Source: Bacteroidota bacterium (GTDB taxonomy: Bacteria; Bacteroidota; Ignavibacteria; Ignavibacteriales; Melioribacteraceae). From it: DNA of 62,972 nt. The DNA lies in the NCBI GenBank assembly GCA_018818165.1, contig JAHISP010000004.1, positions 1 to 62,972 of the forward strand, given 5' to 3'. Shown piece after piece: positions 37,481 to 48,345 of this stretch. How positions within the stretch are numbered: the stretch's first letter is position 1; every line of letters starts with the position of its first letter. The notes under the pieces were generated by a model, which worked only from the letters and a program-made list of their open reading frames with translations, did not search any database and was not told the DNA's origin. The position numbers were made by a program, and so were the translations under genes.

Positions 37481-37841
37481 TGGAGGTGCCGGGAGTCGAA
37501 CCCGGGTCCGGAATTACCGTTCAGAGAACGTCTACACACATAGTTAGTCTTTTAATCTCATCCAACAATCTCTGATTAACAAGATATTATTGAACCAACT
37601 TGATTAAAGTTTTGCCTCATCTACTCAAGTTCTCAATTTGGCTATCGTATCTAAGCGGCGTTCGTTCAAATCCTGATACGAGAGAATTTGAGGAACGAGT
37701 AGCTATCCTTTTGGGATTAAGCTGCTAATGCGTAATCGTAATTGTCGATTATATTTAAGTTACCGTCGTTTAGCGTGTCTACGGATAACACGGTGCGCAG
37801 TCCAAAGACTAAATAATCCCGTCGAAACCAGTTTCACCCCC
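37481..37841 (-). ncRNA. ssrA: Transfer-messenger RNA
   Basis: The 5' end reads GGGGGTGAAACTGGTTTCGAC and the 3' end gives a tRNA-like arm with GGTTCGACTCCC followed by GGCACCTCCA, encoded CCA included; the two ends pair as the acceptor stem. The length of about 361 nt is normal. The tag frame ends NLNIIDNYDYALAA before TAA at about 37720; the upstream resume codon is uncertain because the usual TAGTC region reads TAGAC. It rescues stalled ribosomes with SmpB. Its 3' end faces the RM island, a classic integration spot. Confidence 0.95.
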
Positions 37842-37870
37842 AAAATTTCAAATAACAAATAATAAAATGT

Positions 37871-38413
37871 TTACTTTTGCCATGGAATATCATCCACATG
37901 GTTTAAGCTATTTTCATAACGTGCAAGGACAAAAAGTAAATCGGATAACCGATTTAAGTATATCAGAATTAAATTAGATATTTTTTCAACTTGGGATAGC
38001 GAAGTTACTAATCGTTCAGCTCTTCTGCAAACAGATCTCGCAAAATGTAATAAAGAAGCACCATTTGTACCACCTGGTAATATAAATTGTTTCAATGGTT
38101 CAAGCTTTTCTTCAAAAATATCTATATTTTTTTCTAGTAGTAATATATCATCGTTAACTAATTTAACTTTGTTCATTTCAGATTTATCATTTGGAGTTGC
38201 AAGTTCACCTCCAATTGTAAATAACTTATTTTGAATTACATGCATTAATTGATTCACAGTGTAATCACCTAGTACTGAATTTGCCATTCCAAGAGTTGAA
38301 TTTAATTCATCAACAGTGCCATAACACTCAACTCTTAACGAATTTTTACTAACTCTTTCACCACCAAATAACCCAGTTGAACCATCATCTCCAGTTTTAG
38401 TATAAATTTTCAT
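37871..38413 (-). CDS. ATP:cob(I)alamin adenosyltransferase, PduO type
   Basis: 180 aa, the normal length. It has the diagnostic N-terminal TKTGDDGSTGLFGGERVSK ATP-binding loop, YGTVDELNSTLGMA, and the C-terminal FILPGGTNGASLLHFARSVCRRAERL. It makes adenosylcobalamin from cob(I)alamin and ATP. The start overlaps the stop of the upstream YgfZ-like gene by one base (TAATG). A B12-dependent radical SAM protein near the right end uses cobalamin but probably not the adenosyl form. Confidence 0.95.
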   Translation of the reverse strand: MKIYTKTGDDGSTGLFGGERVSKNSLRVECYGTVDELNSTLGMANSVLGDYTVNQLMHVIQNKLFTIGGELATPNDKSEMNKVKLVNDDILLLEKNIDIFEEKLEPLKQFILPGGTNGASLLHFARSVCRRAERLVTSLSQVEKISNLILIYLNRLSDLLFVLARYENSLNHVDDIPWQK

Positions 38414-39489
38414 TACTTTCTCAATTCACAAATAATAATTTCAATTTTATTCTTGCCATCAGTAGCAAAATAAGAGTTACCATTAATGCCTAAATCAAAA
38501 TCAATAAACCCAAGTCCAATTGGAAACTTAATAATATTATTGTTTGCAAAACTTGTAATAACTCCAATTTCCATATTTTTGTCGTCAATAATAGATAGAG
38601 GAAGTTTAAGAGAATCAGCATTATGTTTAAATTTAATTTTTACAAGTCTACTTAAGTTAACGTTCTTATCTTCAACATTTTCATGTCCCATATAATCATG
38701 TTTTAAATTACTTACTTCAGAATTTAAATAAACTTCACTTGGATTTACCGAATCATTTAGTTCGTTAGGGGCAGTTGGAATTCCATTTTCAATTCTAAAA
38801 ATATTATAAGCATCTTCCCCCACCATTCCAAAATCAAAAACACTTTTATTTTCTTCCATAATTTCTAAAGTTCTAATTGCGTTTTTAGAATCGATAAGAA
38901 TTATGTACTTATCAACAGCTCCGCAATCATTAATTTTAATTCCATGAACAAAAAAGTCTTCAACTTGAACCCTAAGAATATTATTTTCCTTAAAATCATA
39001 AAACTTATCACCAAGAATCATGGTCATGTATGAAGTTGCTTGTGAACCCATTACTTCAAAAATTGTATATTCATCACTAGAATCAGAAAGAGAAATATCA
39101 TCATTAATAATAAATCTATTAATCCATTTAAATAATTTTTGCTTCTCAGTATTATAGCCAATAAGAATAAAATAATCTTCAAATTTCATTAACAAAGTTC
39201 TATCTATAATATTTCCTTCAAAATTTACAAACAGAGTCCTAACCCATTCTAAAACTTTTAAGTCAATTATTCTGTTTGTAGCCAATCTACGTAAAAGTGA
39301 AACTGAATCCTTGCCATGAATAAATATTTTACTATATCTAGATAAGTCTCTAATACCTACACCATTATGGATAAGGTTGTATTCCCTTTCAATTGATGAA
39401 TATTTTTTAATGAGATGATTGCTTTCATCTATTTCAATTTCATCAAATTGAGATTTATAGTAGTTATATAATTCTTCTCTTTTACTCAT
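38413..39489 (-). CDS. Folate-binding YgfZ/GcvT-like protein
   Basis: 358 aa from ATG 39489; an upstream TTG would overlap the preceding lipoprotein gene. The aminomethyltransferase-like fold is recognisable (HNGVGIRDLSRYSKIFIHGKD, RRLATNRIIDL, FRIENGIPTAPNEL near the C-terminal half). YgfZ-type proteins bind folate and help maintain Fe-S proteins such as MiaB. The family Cys motif K-G-C-Y-x-G-Q reads LKHDYMGHE here, so the conserved Cys is absent. It lies between a lipoprotein gene (8-bp gap) and the cobalamin adenosyltransferase gene (1-bp overlap). Confidence 0.7.
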   Translation of the reverse strand: MSKREELYNYYKSQFDEIEIDESNHLIKKYSSIEREYNLIHNGVGIRDLSRYSKIFIHGKDSVSLLRRLATNRIIDLKVLEWVRTLFVNFEGNIIDRTLLMKFEDYFILIGYNTEKQKLFKWINRFIINDDISLSDSSDEYTIFEVMGSQATSYMTMILGDKFYDFKENNILRVQVEDFFVHGIKINDCGAVDKYIILIDSKNAIRTLEIMEENKSVFDFGMVGEDAYNIFRIENGIPTAPNELNDSVNPSEVYLNSEVSNLKHDYMGHENVEDKNVNLSRLVKIKFKHNADSLKLPLSIIDDKNMEIGVITSFANNNIIKFPIGLGFIDFDLGINGNSYFATDGKNKIEIIICELRK

Positions 39490-39497
39490 ATTTTCAA

Positions 39498-40337
39498 TCA
39501 ATATTTTCTGAACCAATTTCGATTAATTTTAGTTACATATAAATTTTTTGTTGTATCCCAATAGAATGGAATTGAGTCTCTAATTCTGATAGATAATGAG
39601 TCTTCCCAAAATCTATATTCCCAATAATCGGGATATTTATCATCATTTACTATTGACAAAGTTCTTTTATGAACTAAACCAACATATGTTTCCATTAAGT
39701 GAGGTTTTTTCTCAATTCCATTAACCAAAAAGAAATTATAATTTCTATGCCCAGAGATAATGCCTGCTTCATAATTAAGCTCAACGTACATGATTTTTTT
39801 TGGCTTCCATGTTTTTAATGTCATACGATTAAAGCCACCATGAATAGGAACTTTAGATTCCCATATTTGATTAAAGGTAGAGTCTTGATCACATCTATAA
39901 AGAGCTAAGTAGAAGAAGGCTGTGCCTAATTTTGTGCTATCAAGATTAATAAAGCTAGATTCGTAACCAATAACATTTTTGGGTTCAATAAACCTTTCAC
40001 CTACTTTAGATTTTGCAATAACAGCAAAAATATATTGTTTCTTTGCTTTTTTATCTAAATAATAAATTACTGCTGATTTAGGAACATTATATGTAAAAGT
40101 TCTATCAAACTCCACTAAGTAAGTTCCAACACTATCTTTATTAAGTATATATTCCTTAAGTGCTAAAGTATCACAAGGATTTTCACTCGTCTTCTTTTGT
40201 TTTTTTTGCATTTCAATATTGTAACGTCTAATTGCTTCATCCTTATTTGCAGAATCTTCTGCTTGCTTATCAGACATTTCATTGCAACTTACAATTACAA
40301 TACTCAATAATAAAAAAACTATTTTGGTTATGTTCAT
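39498..40337 (-). CDS. Hypothetical lipoprotein
   Basis: 279 aa. The lipobox is VIVSC at residues 14-18, giving a mature Cys18. A charged, coiled stretch (about 25-50) precedes a mixed alpha/beta domain with no motif I know (VGTYLVEFDRTFTYNVPKS, FWEDSLSIRIRD). It probably sits on the inner face of the outer membrane. It is the first gene before the YgfZ-like gene, 28 bp downstream of the peptidase. Confidence 0.65.
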   Translation of the reverse strand: MNITKIVFLLLSIVIVSCNEMSDKQAEDSANKDEAIRRYNIEMQKKQKKTSENPCDTLALKEYILNKDSVGTYLVEFDRTFTYNVPKSAVIYYLDKKAKKQYIFAVIAKSKVGERFIEPKNVIGYESSFINLDSTKLGTAFFYLALYRCDQDSTFNQIWESKVPIHGGFNRMTLKTWKPKKIMYVELNYEAGIISGHRNYNFFLVNGIEKKPHLMETYVGLVHKRTLSIVNDDKYPDYWEYRFWEDSLSIRIRDSIPFYWDTTKNLYVTKINRNWFRKY

Positions 40338-40365
40338 TTTGTCCTCAACTTAATTAAGAAATAAG

Positions 40366-41730
40366 TTATTTGGAGTATTCATCAAGGAAATATATAGAAC
40401 TTAAAATTCCTAACTCAAAATTCTTTATTAGAAAGTGTTCATTAGGTGAATGAATATTATCAGTCTCTAATCCTAGTCCCATTAAAACTACAGGAGCTTT
40501 TAGTTGTTTTGCAAATTCAACAACTATTGGAATTGATCCGCCTTCCCTTGTATAAACAGTCTCTTTACCAAATGCTTTTGAAACAGCTTTAGCTGCAGAT
40601 TCAATAGCTTTATCGTCAAGCGACATAACAATAGGAAGCCCGCCATGATGTGCTTTAATATTAACAGTAACAGATTTAGGTGCTAGTGATTTAACATATT
40701 TAGTAAATAATTTTGCAATTTCAACTGGGTTTTGATTTGGAACAAGACGCATGCTAATTTTTGCGGATGCTTTTGAAGGTAATACTGTTTTTGCTCCCTC
40801 ACCAATAAAACCGCCAACAATACCGTTGCAATCTAGTGTTGGTCTTCCAGAAAGTCTTTCTAGTGTAGAATAACCTTTTTCCCCTTGCAATTCATTAACT
40901 CGATACTCTTTCATTAACTCCACATCTGAGAAATTTAATTTTTTGTAATTCTCTCTATCTTTTTTAGTTAATGGTTTTACATCTTTATAAAATTCTGGAA
41001 TAGTAATTTTTCCATTTTTATCTTGAAGTTTAGAAATTATTTTAGCTAATTCATTTATAGGGTTTGCAATGCCACCGCCAAAACTACCAGAATGAAGATC
41101 ACGATTTGGTCCTATAACTTCAATTTCCATATATGCCAATCCACGTAAACCATAATTTATTGTAGGTATTCCTGGTGCATACATGCTAGTATCAGAAATT
41201 AGAACAGCATCACATTTTAATAGTTTTTGATTTTTCTTTAGAAATTTCTCTAAGTTTTCACTTCCTATTTCCTCTTCGCCTTCAATAAGAAATTTTACAT
41301 TTAGTGGAAGTTCCCCTTTAGTTTTTAGATATGCCTCAACACTTTTAATATGAACAAAATTCTGTCCTTTATTATCATCAGCACCGCGTGCAAATATTTT
41401 TCCAGCTTTAATTACTGGGTCAAAAGGATCATTTTTCCAAAGCTCAATAGGGTCAACTGGTTGAACGTCATAATGTCCATAAATTAAAACCGTTGGCTTT
41501 CCAGGTGCTTTCATCCATTCAGCATAAACAATAGGATGCCCATCAGTTGGATATATTTTAACTTCAGTCATACCTGCATCATTTAATTTAGATGCAACAA
41601 ATTTACTGCACTTTTCAATGTCGCTTTTATAATTTTCTAAAGTGGAAATACTTGGTATTCTTAAATAGTCTTTAAGTTCTTCCAAATATCTATTTTTATT
41701 ATTCTTAGCAAACTTTACAATTTCTTTCAT
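40366..41730 (-). CDS. M20-family dipeptidase/metallopeptidase
   Basis: 454 aa from ATG 41730 (TAGG about 8 nt upstream); the longer frame adds a basic stretch without a ribosome site. The di-zinc ligands are visible: His in YGHYDVQP, Asp in ARGADDNKGQ, Glu pair in EGEEEIGSE, Asp in LISDTSMY, and His in NIHSPNEH. A dimerisation domain (about 200-340) is present with the RDLHSGSFGG loop. The protein belongs to the cytosolic nonspecific dipeptidase/PepV-CNDP group and has no signal peptide. Confidence 0.93.
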   Translation of the reverse strand: MKEIVKFAKNNKNRYLEELKDYLRIPSISTLENYKSDIEKCSKFVASKLNDAGMTEVKIYPTDGHPIVYAEWMKAPGKPTVLIYGHYDVQPVDPIELWKNDPFDPVIKAGKIFARGADDNKGQNFVHIKSVEAYLKTKGELPLNVKFLIEGEEEIGSENLEKFLKKNQKLLKCDAVLISDTSMYAPGIPTINYGLRGLAYMEIEVIGPNRDLHSGSFGGGIANPINELAKIISKLQDKNGKITIPEFYKDVKPLTKKDRENYKKLNFSDVELMKEYRVNELQGEKGYSTLERLSGRPTLDCNGIVGGFIGEGAKTVLPSKASAKISMRLVPNQNPVEIAKLFTKYVKSLAPKSVTVNIKAHHGGLPIVMSLDDKAIESAAKAVSKAFGKETVYTREGGSIPIVVEFAKQLKAPVVLMGLGLETDNIHSPNEHFLIKNFELGILSSIYFLDEYSK

Positions 41731-41915
41731 TACACAACCTATTTCAATTGTTAAATATATTCTAAAACCTAATTTACGTTTATTATTTGCGTCTTTCAAG
41801 AATCTTATTATTTATTGGTTTGTATATTTCTTCTAATTTATCATGAATCATTTCATTATTAATATTAGATATGTATTTTAGCAGTTCAACTTATTAACTA
41901 GAGATATGAATTATT

Positions 41916-43817
41916 TTGCGAAAAGTATTTATATATATTATAATTTTATTCTTACCAATATTAAGTATTGCACAAATATCTAGTGATTCTCTTAGCTTTG
42001 TGAAATCGAGGTATTCAACACCAATGCTTACTTCTAATTTTGAAAAACAGTTGCAGACTTTTAATTTAAAGGAGGACTTTATTTATGGTAAACAAATTGA
42101 TAATTTATTCATTGGTATAACCCAAACATTTATTTCAACAATAATTAAATCAAATGCTATAAGCGTTAGAGATAATGCTTTTTTTTCATTACTTGGACAA
42201 TATGATTTTTCAAACAATTTATCTTTTGGTTCAAATGTAAATTATAATATATATTCTGATGATAAACAGTTGGCAATTAATAATTCTTCCGTGTTTAATA
42301 CTTCTGCTTATCTAAAATATTATCCAATGCAAAAAATGAGTTTTACACCTTTTCTTGGAATTTCCAGAAATGAACAAATTGGAATTATTGACAATGGACC
42401 ACTTTATGGTATAGAGGCAATTTTAGATAATTATAATTTTAATGATTTCAATCTATTCTCAGGATTCAAATTTCAAACTGAAGATATAGCTCCAAGAAAA
42501 AATCAAATAATTAATTTTAGATTTGATATTGATAAAACATTTGAAAATGATTATCACAATAAATTACTCGGTTTATATTCTGAACAAAGAAAAGACTTTT
42601 ATTTTAATACCGACTCACTAACCATGAATGAATTTAATATTTCAAAAAATATCCAAAGTAGAATGGAAAAACGTTATTCGTTCATAGATAGACTAAGAAT
42701 GATAACTTCACTTCCTGGTCTAATTTTGGATATTGATGGAAGTCTTGATTGGCGAACTATTGATAGGGACACAAGATATATTTCTACTGAAAATATTTCT
42801 AGTTCTTCCTTTGATACTAAAGTTGAGGAATTTAAAATTAATTTTATATCTTCACTTCTATATAACAGCAATTGGTTTAATGGAGTTTTAAGAATAAGTT
42901 TTTCTGATCGTGAGGAAAAACATAGAGCAAAGTTTATTAATGGTGCAAAAGAAATATTTTACGAAAAAAGAGACGAACAAGAAAAACGAAAGAATAATAA
43001 TAGTAAGCAAATTACACTTTCGGGCGAAGGAACCTATTCCCTTTCTTCTTTTGACAGAATTTCGATGAGTATTTTTCACCGAAAACTAATGTATGACACA
43101 CCAAGTGAATTAAATTACGACGATAGAGATGAACTCTTATCAATGTTTGAAATTAGATATTTTAGAAATATGTCACCATTTTTAAATTTGTTTACTGGAC
43201 TTCAAGGAAGCATTAATCAAACAGTTTATTTATTTAAAGAACGAAGTGCTAACAATAATATCCTCCGGGTTCTTAAATTAATTGCTGGTGGTGATATTCA
43301 TATGAAAAATCTTACATCAAAAACCAGTGCTGAAGTATCTGCAAATTATACTGTTTATGATTTTCAACATTTAAATCCTAACCTTAAAAGTTTTTCATAC
43401 CGCCAATTATCGCTCCGTGATTCCACTACGCTCAAACTTTTTAGATCTACTTATTTTAGATTTTTAGGATACGTAAAATTTTCTGAACAAGGTGATTTTG
43501 ACTGGGAAGGTTTTTCAAATAATCCAGTAAGATATTTGGATGAACGGTATGCCGAGCCAACTATTGAATTTAGATTTAAATATTTATCATTTGCATTCGG
43601 AATTAGGTATTTCTCATTATTCACTTATTTATACGATAATAATATTAAAACAATTAATTCAACTTATACCAGCACCGCTCCTCTTTCTGAAATAGTTTAT
43701 TCAATTTCAAATACCCTTAATTTAAGTATTAGAGGGTGGTACGAGTTTATTAATACAGAATTGAACCAAAATAATGAACTTGCAAATTTGACAATTAGAC
43801 TTAATTGGAACTTTTAA
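41916..43817 (+). CDS. Outer-membrane beta-barrel protein, unknown function
   Basis: 633 aa from a TTG at 41916; no in-frame ATG gives a better signal peptide (FIYIIILFLPILSIAQ). The body alternates polar and aromatic residues in short strands with frequent Asn/Ser turns and ends LTIRLNWNF with terminal Phe, all typical of a large barrel. No plug, SusD or other domain is recognised. It is divergent from the M20 peptidase. Confidence 0.65.
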   Translation: MRKVFIYIIILFLPILSIAQISSDSLSFVKSRYSTPMLTSNFEKQLQTFNLKEDFIYGKQIDNLFIGITQTFISTIIKSNAISVRDNAFFSLLGQYDFSNNLSFGSNVNYNIYSDDKQLAINNSSVFNTSAYLKYYPMQKMSFTPFLGISRNEQIGIIDNGPLYGIEAILDNYNFNDFNLFSGFKFQTEDIAPRKNQIINFRFDIDKTFENDYHNKLLGLYSEQRKDFYFNTDSLTMNEFNISKNIQSRMEKRYSFIDRLRMITSLPGLILDIDGSLDWRTIDRDTRYISTENISSSSFDTKVEEFKINFISSLLYNSNWFNGVLRISFSDREEKHRAKFINGAKEIFYEKRDEQEKRKNNNSKQITLSGEGTYSLSSFDRISMSIFHRKLMYDTPSELNYDDRDELLSMFEIRYFRNMSPFLNLFTGLQGSINQTVYLFKERSANNNILRVLKLIAGGDIHMKNLTSKTSAEVSANYTVYDFQHLNPNLKSFSYRQLSLRDSTTLKLFRSTYFRFLGYVKFSEQGDFDWEGFSNNPVRYLDERYAEPTIEFRFKYLSFAFGIRYFSLFTYLYDNNIKTINSTYTSTAPLSEIVYSISNTLNLSIRGWYEFINTELNQNNELANLTIRLNWNF

Positions 43818-43914
43818 TTTTATTTTATTACTTGAAAAGATAATAAGTTTATACCTATTTTTTGTATCAATAAACTGAAACGTAAAACTAACATATAATT
43901 ATAATAATAAGTTA

Positions 43915-44331
43915 ATGACAAATAAATCATATACAAAAATTATTACTAGCGATCCTAATCTAATACCCGAAGTCAATATTTTTTTATTTGACATTCTTAA
44001 ACCTTTGAACATTGATAAGACATTGTTGAGTAACATAAATCTCGCAATTTCTGAAGGACTCTCAAACGCAATGGTTCATGGAAATAAACTTGATCCTAAA
44101 AAGAATGTTATTATTACTCTAAGCTGCTTTGATGACAAAATAGAAATTAGTATAAAAGATAACGGTAAAGGATTTAATCCAGACGAAGTACCTGACCCAA
44201 CACATCCAGATAATCTTTTAAGAGACAGCGGACGTGGTATTTATATTATGCGCTCTTTTATTGATGATGTTCAATATAATTTTACATCTGATGGAACAGA
44301 ACTAAAACTGACTTTTTTTTATAAAAAGTAA
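43915..44331 (+). CDS. RsbW/SpoIIAB-like ATP-binding serine kinase
   Basis: 138 aa. The GHKL motifs are ISEGLSNAMVHGN (N box), IKDNGKGFNPDEVP (G1) and DSGRGIYIMRSFID (G2). Stand-alone HATPase_c_2 proteins of this size phosphorylate STAS-domain anti-anti-sigma factors or bind sigma factors in partner-switching systems. No partner gene lies nearby. The ribosome site is weak (ATAAGTTA). Confidence 0.85.
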   Translation: MTNKSYTKIITSDPNLIPEVNIFLFDILKPLNIDKTLLSNINLAISEGLSNAMVHGNKLDPKKNVIITLSCFDDKIEISIKDNGKGFNPDEVPDPTHPDNLLRDSGRGIYIMRSFIDDVQYNFTSDGTELKLTFFYKK

Positions 44332-44366
44332 ATTCCATTTATTAAACAAATAATTATTTAAACTGA

Positions 44367-45401
<1,035 letters not shown>

Positions 45402-45418
45402 GCTACTTATTTCAAATT

Positions 45419-45452
45419 TTATCCTCCAGAATCAAATGATTTTGGAGGATAA
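45419..45452 (+). terminator. Hairpin downstream of mdh
   Basis: A 10-bp stem (TTATCCTCCA with TGGAGGATAA) begins 17 bp after the mdh stop; inner bases extend pairing (AATCA/TGATT). There is no strong U-run, so it may act as an mRNA-stabilising end or a weak terminator. Confidence 0.65.
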
Positions 45453-45495
45453 TTATCAATTTCAAACCCAATAATTCTTTCTAAATTGGTCTTTT

Positions 45496-45791
45496 TTAAT
45501 CAGAACAAATTAACTTTCCAGTCTCTAAAGTTATTTTTTTAAAATCAGAATCGACAGAATTTATATCAACTAAATCAACACTAAATAATTCCGAAATATC
45601 GTCAATTTTATCTTTTATCTAACTTAACTCTATACTACTATTTATTTCAGAATCAATTGCAAATCAAAATCTGAACCATCGGAATAATTTCCCTTTGCTC
45701 GCGAACCAAATAAAATAATTCTATTTGTATCTATATAGGAATTAATTATATAGATAATTTTATTTAACAATATTTCTTCTTTAACATTCAT
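45496..45791 (-). pseudogene. Decayed MNT-type nucleotidyltransferase
   Basis: From an ATG at 45791 the minus strand encodes NRIILFGSRAKGNYSDGSDFDL, the GSRARG...SDxDL core of minimal nucleotidyltransferases (MntA-like antitoxins). The frame then breaks: one base is out of phase after SDFDL, the continuation (AIDSEINSSIEL) hits a TAG, and the remainder (IKDKIDDISELFSVDLVDI to GKLICSD) ends at 45496. With one frameshift and one internal stop it is dead. No HEPN partner is visible. Confidence 0.8.
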
Positions 45792-45849
45792 TTAAATCTT
45801 ATTAAAATAATAAACCAAATTAAAAGAGCTTCCTTTTACTTACAATAAA

Positions 45850-45881
45850 AAAGCCCACCAGAAATTAATCCGATGGGCTTT
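45850..45881 (-). terminator. Terminator of the heat-shock operon
   Basis: Stem AAAGCCCA (45850-45857) pairs with TGGGCTTT (45874-45881). Reading the minus strand it is followed by a run of Us (TTTTTTATTG). It is 22 bp past the stop of the small Hsp20 gene. The plus-strand side also has a T-rich tail, so it may work in both directions. Confidence 0.85.
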
Positions 45882-45902
45882 CTCTTTTTATGGGAAATCT
45901 AT

Positions 45903-46295
45903 TTAGTTTATAACAATATTTTTTGGTTTTACCCTTTCATGCTTTGGTAGTGTAACAACTAATTGACCGTTTTCGTACTTTGCATCAATTTTATTGCTAT
46001 CAATACTATCAGAAAGATTAAATTTTCTATAGAAGTTGCCAAACTCATTTTCTCTCAAAATATATTTCCTTGTTGAAACATTTTGGTAATCAATTTTTCC
46101 CATAATAATTAGACTACCCTTTTCCAACTCAACTTTAATATTATCTCTACTTACACCTGGCATATCTGCTGTAAGAAAATAATTATCATCCGTCTCAAAT
46201 ATATTTGTTTTTGGAGCAACCCAAGTTTCATTTTCAAGGGCTTCTTCCCAATTATTGTTCTCTACAACTTTTACTATATTTTTTTCGTCAGTCAT
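45903..46295 (-). CDS. Small heat-shock protein (Hsp20 family)
   Basis: 130 aa. The alpha-crystallin domain is recognisable: FLTADMPGVSRDNIKVELE, LIIMGKI, FYRKFNLSDSIDSNKIDAKYENGQLVVTLPK. The N-terminal arm is short and the C-terminal I-x-I-type tail reads NIVIN. It holds unfolded proteins for DnaK. It is the last gene of the Hsp20-DnaK-Hsp20 operon and is clearly diverged from the first Hsp20, so the two may form different oligomers. Confidence 0.92.
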   Translation of the reverse strand: MTDEKNIVKVVENNNWEEALENETWVAPKTNIFETDDNYFLTADMPGVSRDNIKVELEKGSLIIMGKIDYQNVSTRKYILRENEFGNFYRKFNLSDSIDSNKIDAKYENGQLVVTLPKHERVKPKNIVIN

Positions 46296-46327
46296 TTTAA
46301 TCCTCTTCTTTACTCTTTAAATAACTT

Positions 46328-46352
46328 GATTGCCTACTTAAGGCAGGCAATC
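46328..46352 (-). other. Intergenic hairpin between dnaK and the second hsp20
   Basis: GATTGCC (46328-46334) pairs with GGCAATC (46346-46352), with further ACTT/AAGT pairing outside. It has no U-run. It may be a processing or stabilising structure that sets different levels of DnaK and Hsp20. Confidence 0.45.
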
Positions 46353-46363
46353 TTAAGTAAATA

Positions 46364-48298
46364 TTATTTTTTATCATCTTCATCATCAACAACTTCGTAG
46401 GAAGCATCTTCAACTTCTTTCTCATCCTTTTTTGCATCGCCACTAGTTTGTTGTTCTTGTCCAGCTTGATTTGCATCTGGTTCTGGTTGTCCAGCTCCTT
46501 GCTGTGCATACATCTGTTGAGAAACTTCACTCCAAATTTTAGTTAAACTATCAGTTGCAGCTTTTATTGCTTCTGTATCATTAGTTTTTAAAGCATCTTC
46601 AACCTTTGTAATTTCAGCTTCAAGCTTACTTTTTGTATCTTCTGGAAGTTTATCTTTAAGTTCAGTAATCTGTTTTTTAGTTTGAAATACTAAACTATCT
46701 GCACTATTTTTAACTTCTACTTGTTCTTTTTTCTTTTTATCCTCAGCAGCATGTTCTTTAGCAGCATTTTTCATTTTTTGAATCTCAGCATCATCTAATC
46801 CACTTGAAGAAGTAATTTTAATGCTTTGTTCTTTTCCAGTAGCTTTATCCTTAGCGGCAACGTGCATAATTCCATTTGCATCAATATCAAAAGATACTTC
46901 AATTTGAGGAATTCCCCGAGGTGCTGGTGGAATATCGGAAAGTTGAAATCTTCCAAGAGTTCTGTTATCCGCAGCCATAGGTCTTTCACCTTGAATAACG
47001 TGAATATCAACAGATGGTTGATTATCAGCAGCCGTTGAGAAGGTTTCGCTTTTCTTGGTTGGAATTGTTGTATTTGCATCTATTAATTTTGTCATAACTC
47101 CACCAAGAGTTTCAATACCAAGTGATAAAGGAGTAACATCTAGTAATAATACATCTTTAACATCACCAGCTAAAATTCCACCTTGAATGGCTGCACCTAT
47201 TGCAACAACTTCATCTGGATTTACACCTTTGTGAGGTTCTCTTCCAAAAATTTCTTTAACTTTTTCTTGAACTTTTGGAATACGAGATGAACCGCCAACA
47301 AGAATTACTTCATCAATTTGCGAAGCCGATAAACCAGCATCTTTAATTGCAGCAAGACATGGTTGCACACTTCTTTGAATTAAATCATCAACTAGAGATT
47401 CAAATTTTGCTCTAGAAATATTTATGTTCAAATGTTTTGGGCCATCTGCTGTAGCAGTAATAAATGGCAAATTAACGTCTGTTCCTGTAGATGATGATAG
47501 TTCTATTTTAGCTTTTTCGGCTGCTTCTTTTAATCTTTGCAACGCCATTGGATCATTTCTTAAATCAATACCTTCTTGTAATTTAAACTCATCAGCAAGA
47601 AAATCAATTATTTTTTGATCAAAGTCATCGCCACCAAGATGTGTATCACCATTAGTTGACTTAACTTCAAAAACTCCTTCTCCAAGTTGATGAATTGAAA
47701 TATCAAAAGTACCACCACCAAGGTCATAAACAGCAACTATTTCTTCTTTATCTTTTTTGTCTAAACCATAAGCAAGTGCGGCGGCAGTTGGTTCGTTCAC
47801 AATTCTTTTAACTGTTAACCCAGCAATTTCACCAGCATCTTTTGTAGCTTGACGTTGTGAATCGTTAAAGTACGCTGGAACAGTAATAACAGCTTCTGTA
47901 ACTTCTTGTCCAAGATATTCTTCAGCAGTTTTTTTCATTTTTTGTAAAATCATAGCTGAAATTTCTTGTGGGGAATAAAGTCTATCACCAACTTTAACAC
48001 GCGCAGTTTTATTATCACCTTCAACAACTTTATATGGAACTTCACCAATTTCAGTTGCAACTTCACCAATTTGGCGTCCCATAAATCGTTTTATTGACGA
48101 TACTGTATTAGTTGGATTTATAACCGCTTGTCTTTTGGCAGGTTGTCCAACCAGTCTTTCACCACTTTTGGTAAATCCAACAATAGAGGGTGTAGTTCTT
48201 CCACCTTCTGAGTTAGGAATTACAACAGGATCGTTTCCTTCCATAACAGATACACATGAGTTTGTTGTACCTAAGTCAATACCAATAATTTTTCCCAT
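46364..48298 (-). CDS. dnaK: Chaperone DnaK (Hsp70)
   Basis: 644 aa, the normal length. N-terminal [17 protein letters not shown], the phosphate loop [23 protein letters not shown], linker and substrate domain ([22 protein letters not shown]), and the acidic C-terminal EEVDK-like end ([17 protein letters not shown]). It lies between two Hsp20 genes instead of with grpE/dnaJ, coupling holdase and foldase expression. The start is 48 bp after the first Hsp20 stop with AAGGAGA upstream. Confidence 0.98.
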   Translation of the reverse strand: MGKIIGIDLGTTNSCVSVMEGNDPVVIPNSEGGRTTPSIVGFTKSGERLVGQPAKRQAVINPTNTVSSIKRFMGRQIGEVATEIGEVPYKVVEGDNKTARVKVGDRLYSPQEISAMILQKMKKTAEEYLGQEVTEAVITVPAYFNDSQRQATKDAGEIAGLTVKRIVNEPTAAALAYGLDKKDKEEIVAVYDLGGGTFDISIHQLGEGVFEVKSTNGDTHLGGDDFDQKIIDFLADEFKLQEGIDLRNDPMALQRLKEAAEKAKIELSSSTGTDVNLPFITATADGPKHLNINISRAKFESLVDDLIQRSVQPCLAAIKDAGLSASQIDEVILVGGSSRIPKVQEKVKEIFGREPHKGVNPDEVVAIGAAIQGGILAGDVKDVLLLDVTPLSLGIETLGGVMTKLIDANTTIPTKKSETFSTAADNQPSVDIHVIQGERPMAADNRTLGRFQLSDIPPAPRGIPQIEVSFDIDANGIMHVAAKDKATGKEQSIKITSSSGLDDAEIQKMKNAAKEHAAEDKKKKEQVEVKNSADSLVFQTKKQITELKDKLPEDTKSKLEAEITKVEDALKTNDTEAIKAATDSLTKIWSEVSQQMYAQQGAGQPEPDANQAGQEQQTSGDAKKDEKEVEDASYEVVDDEDDKK

Positions 48299-48345
48299 AA
48301 CTTTCTCCTTTAGTTAAGTGGCAATTAACGCCACCAATAATTTGT

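Noticed and set aside
46297-46530. 77-codon frame on the minus strand rich in Lys and Met.
   Set aside because: It overlaps the 3' end of dnaK in another frame and has shadow-like composition.
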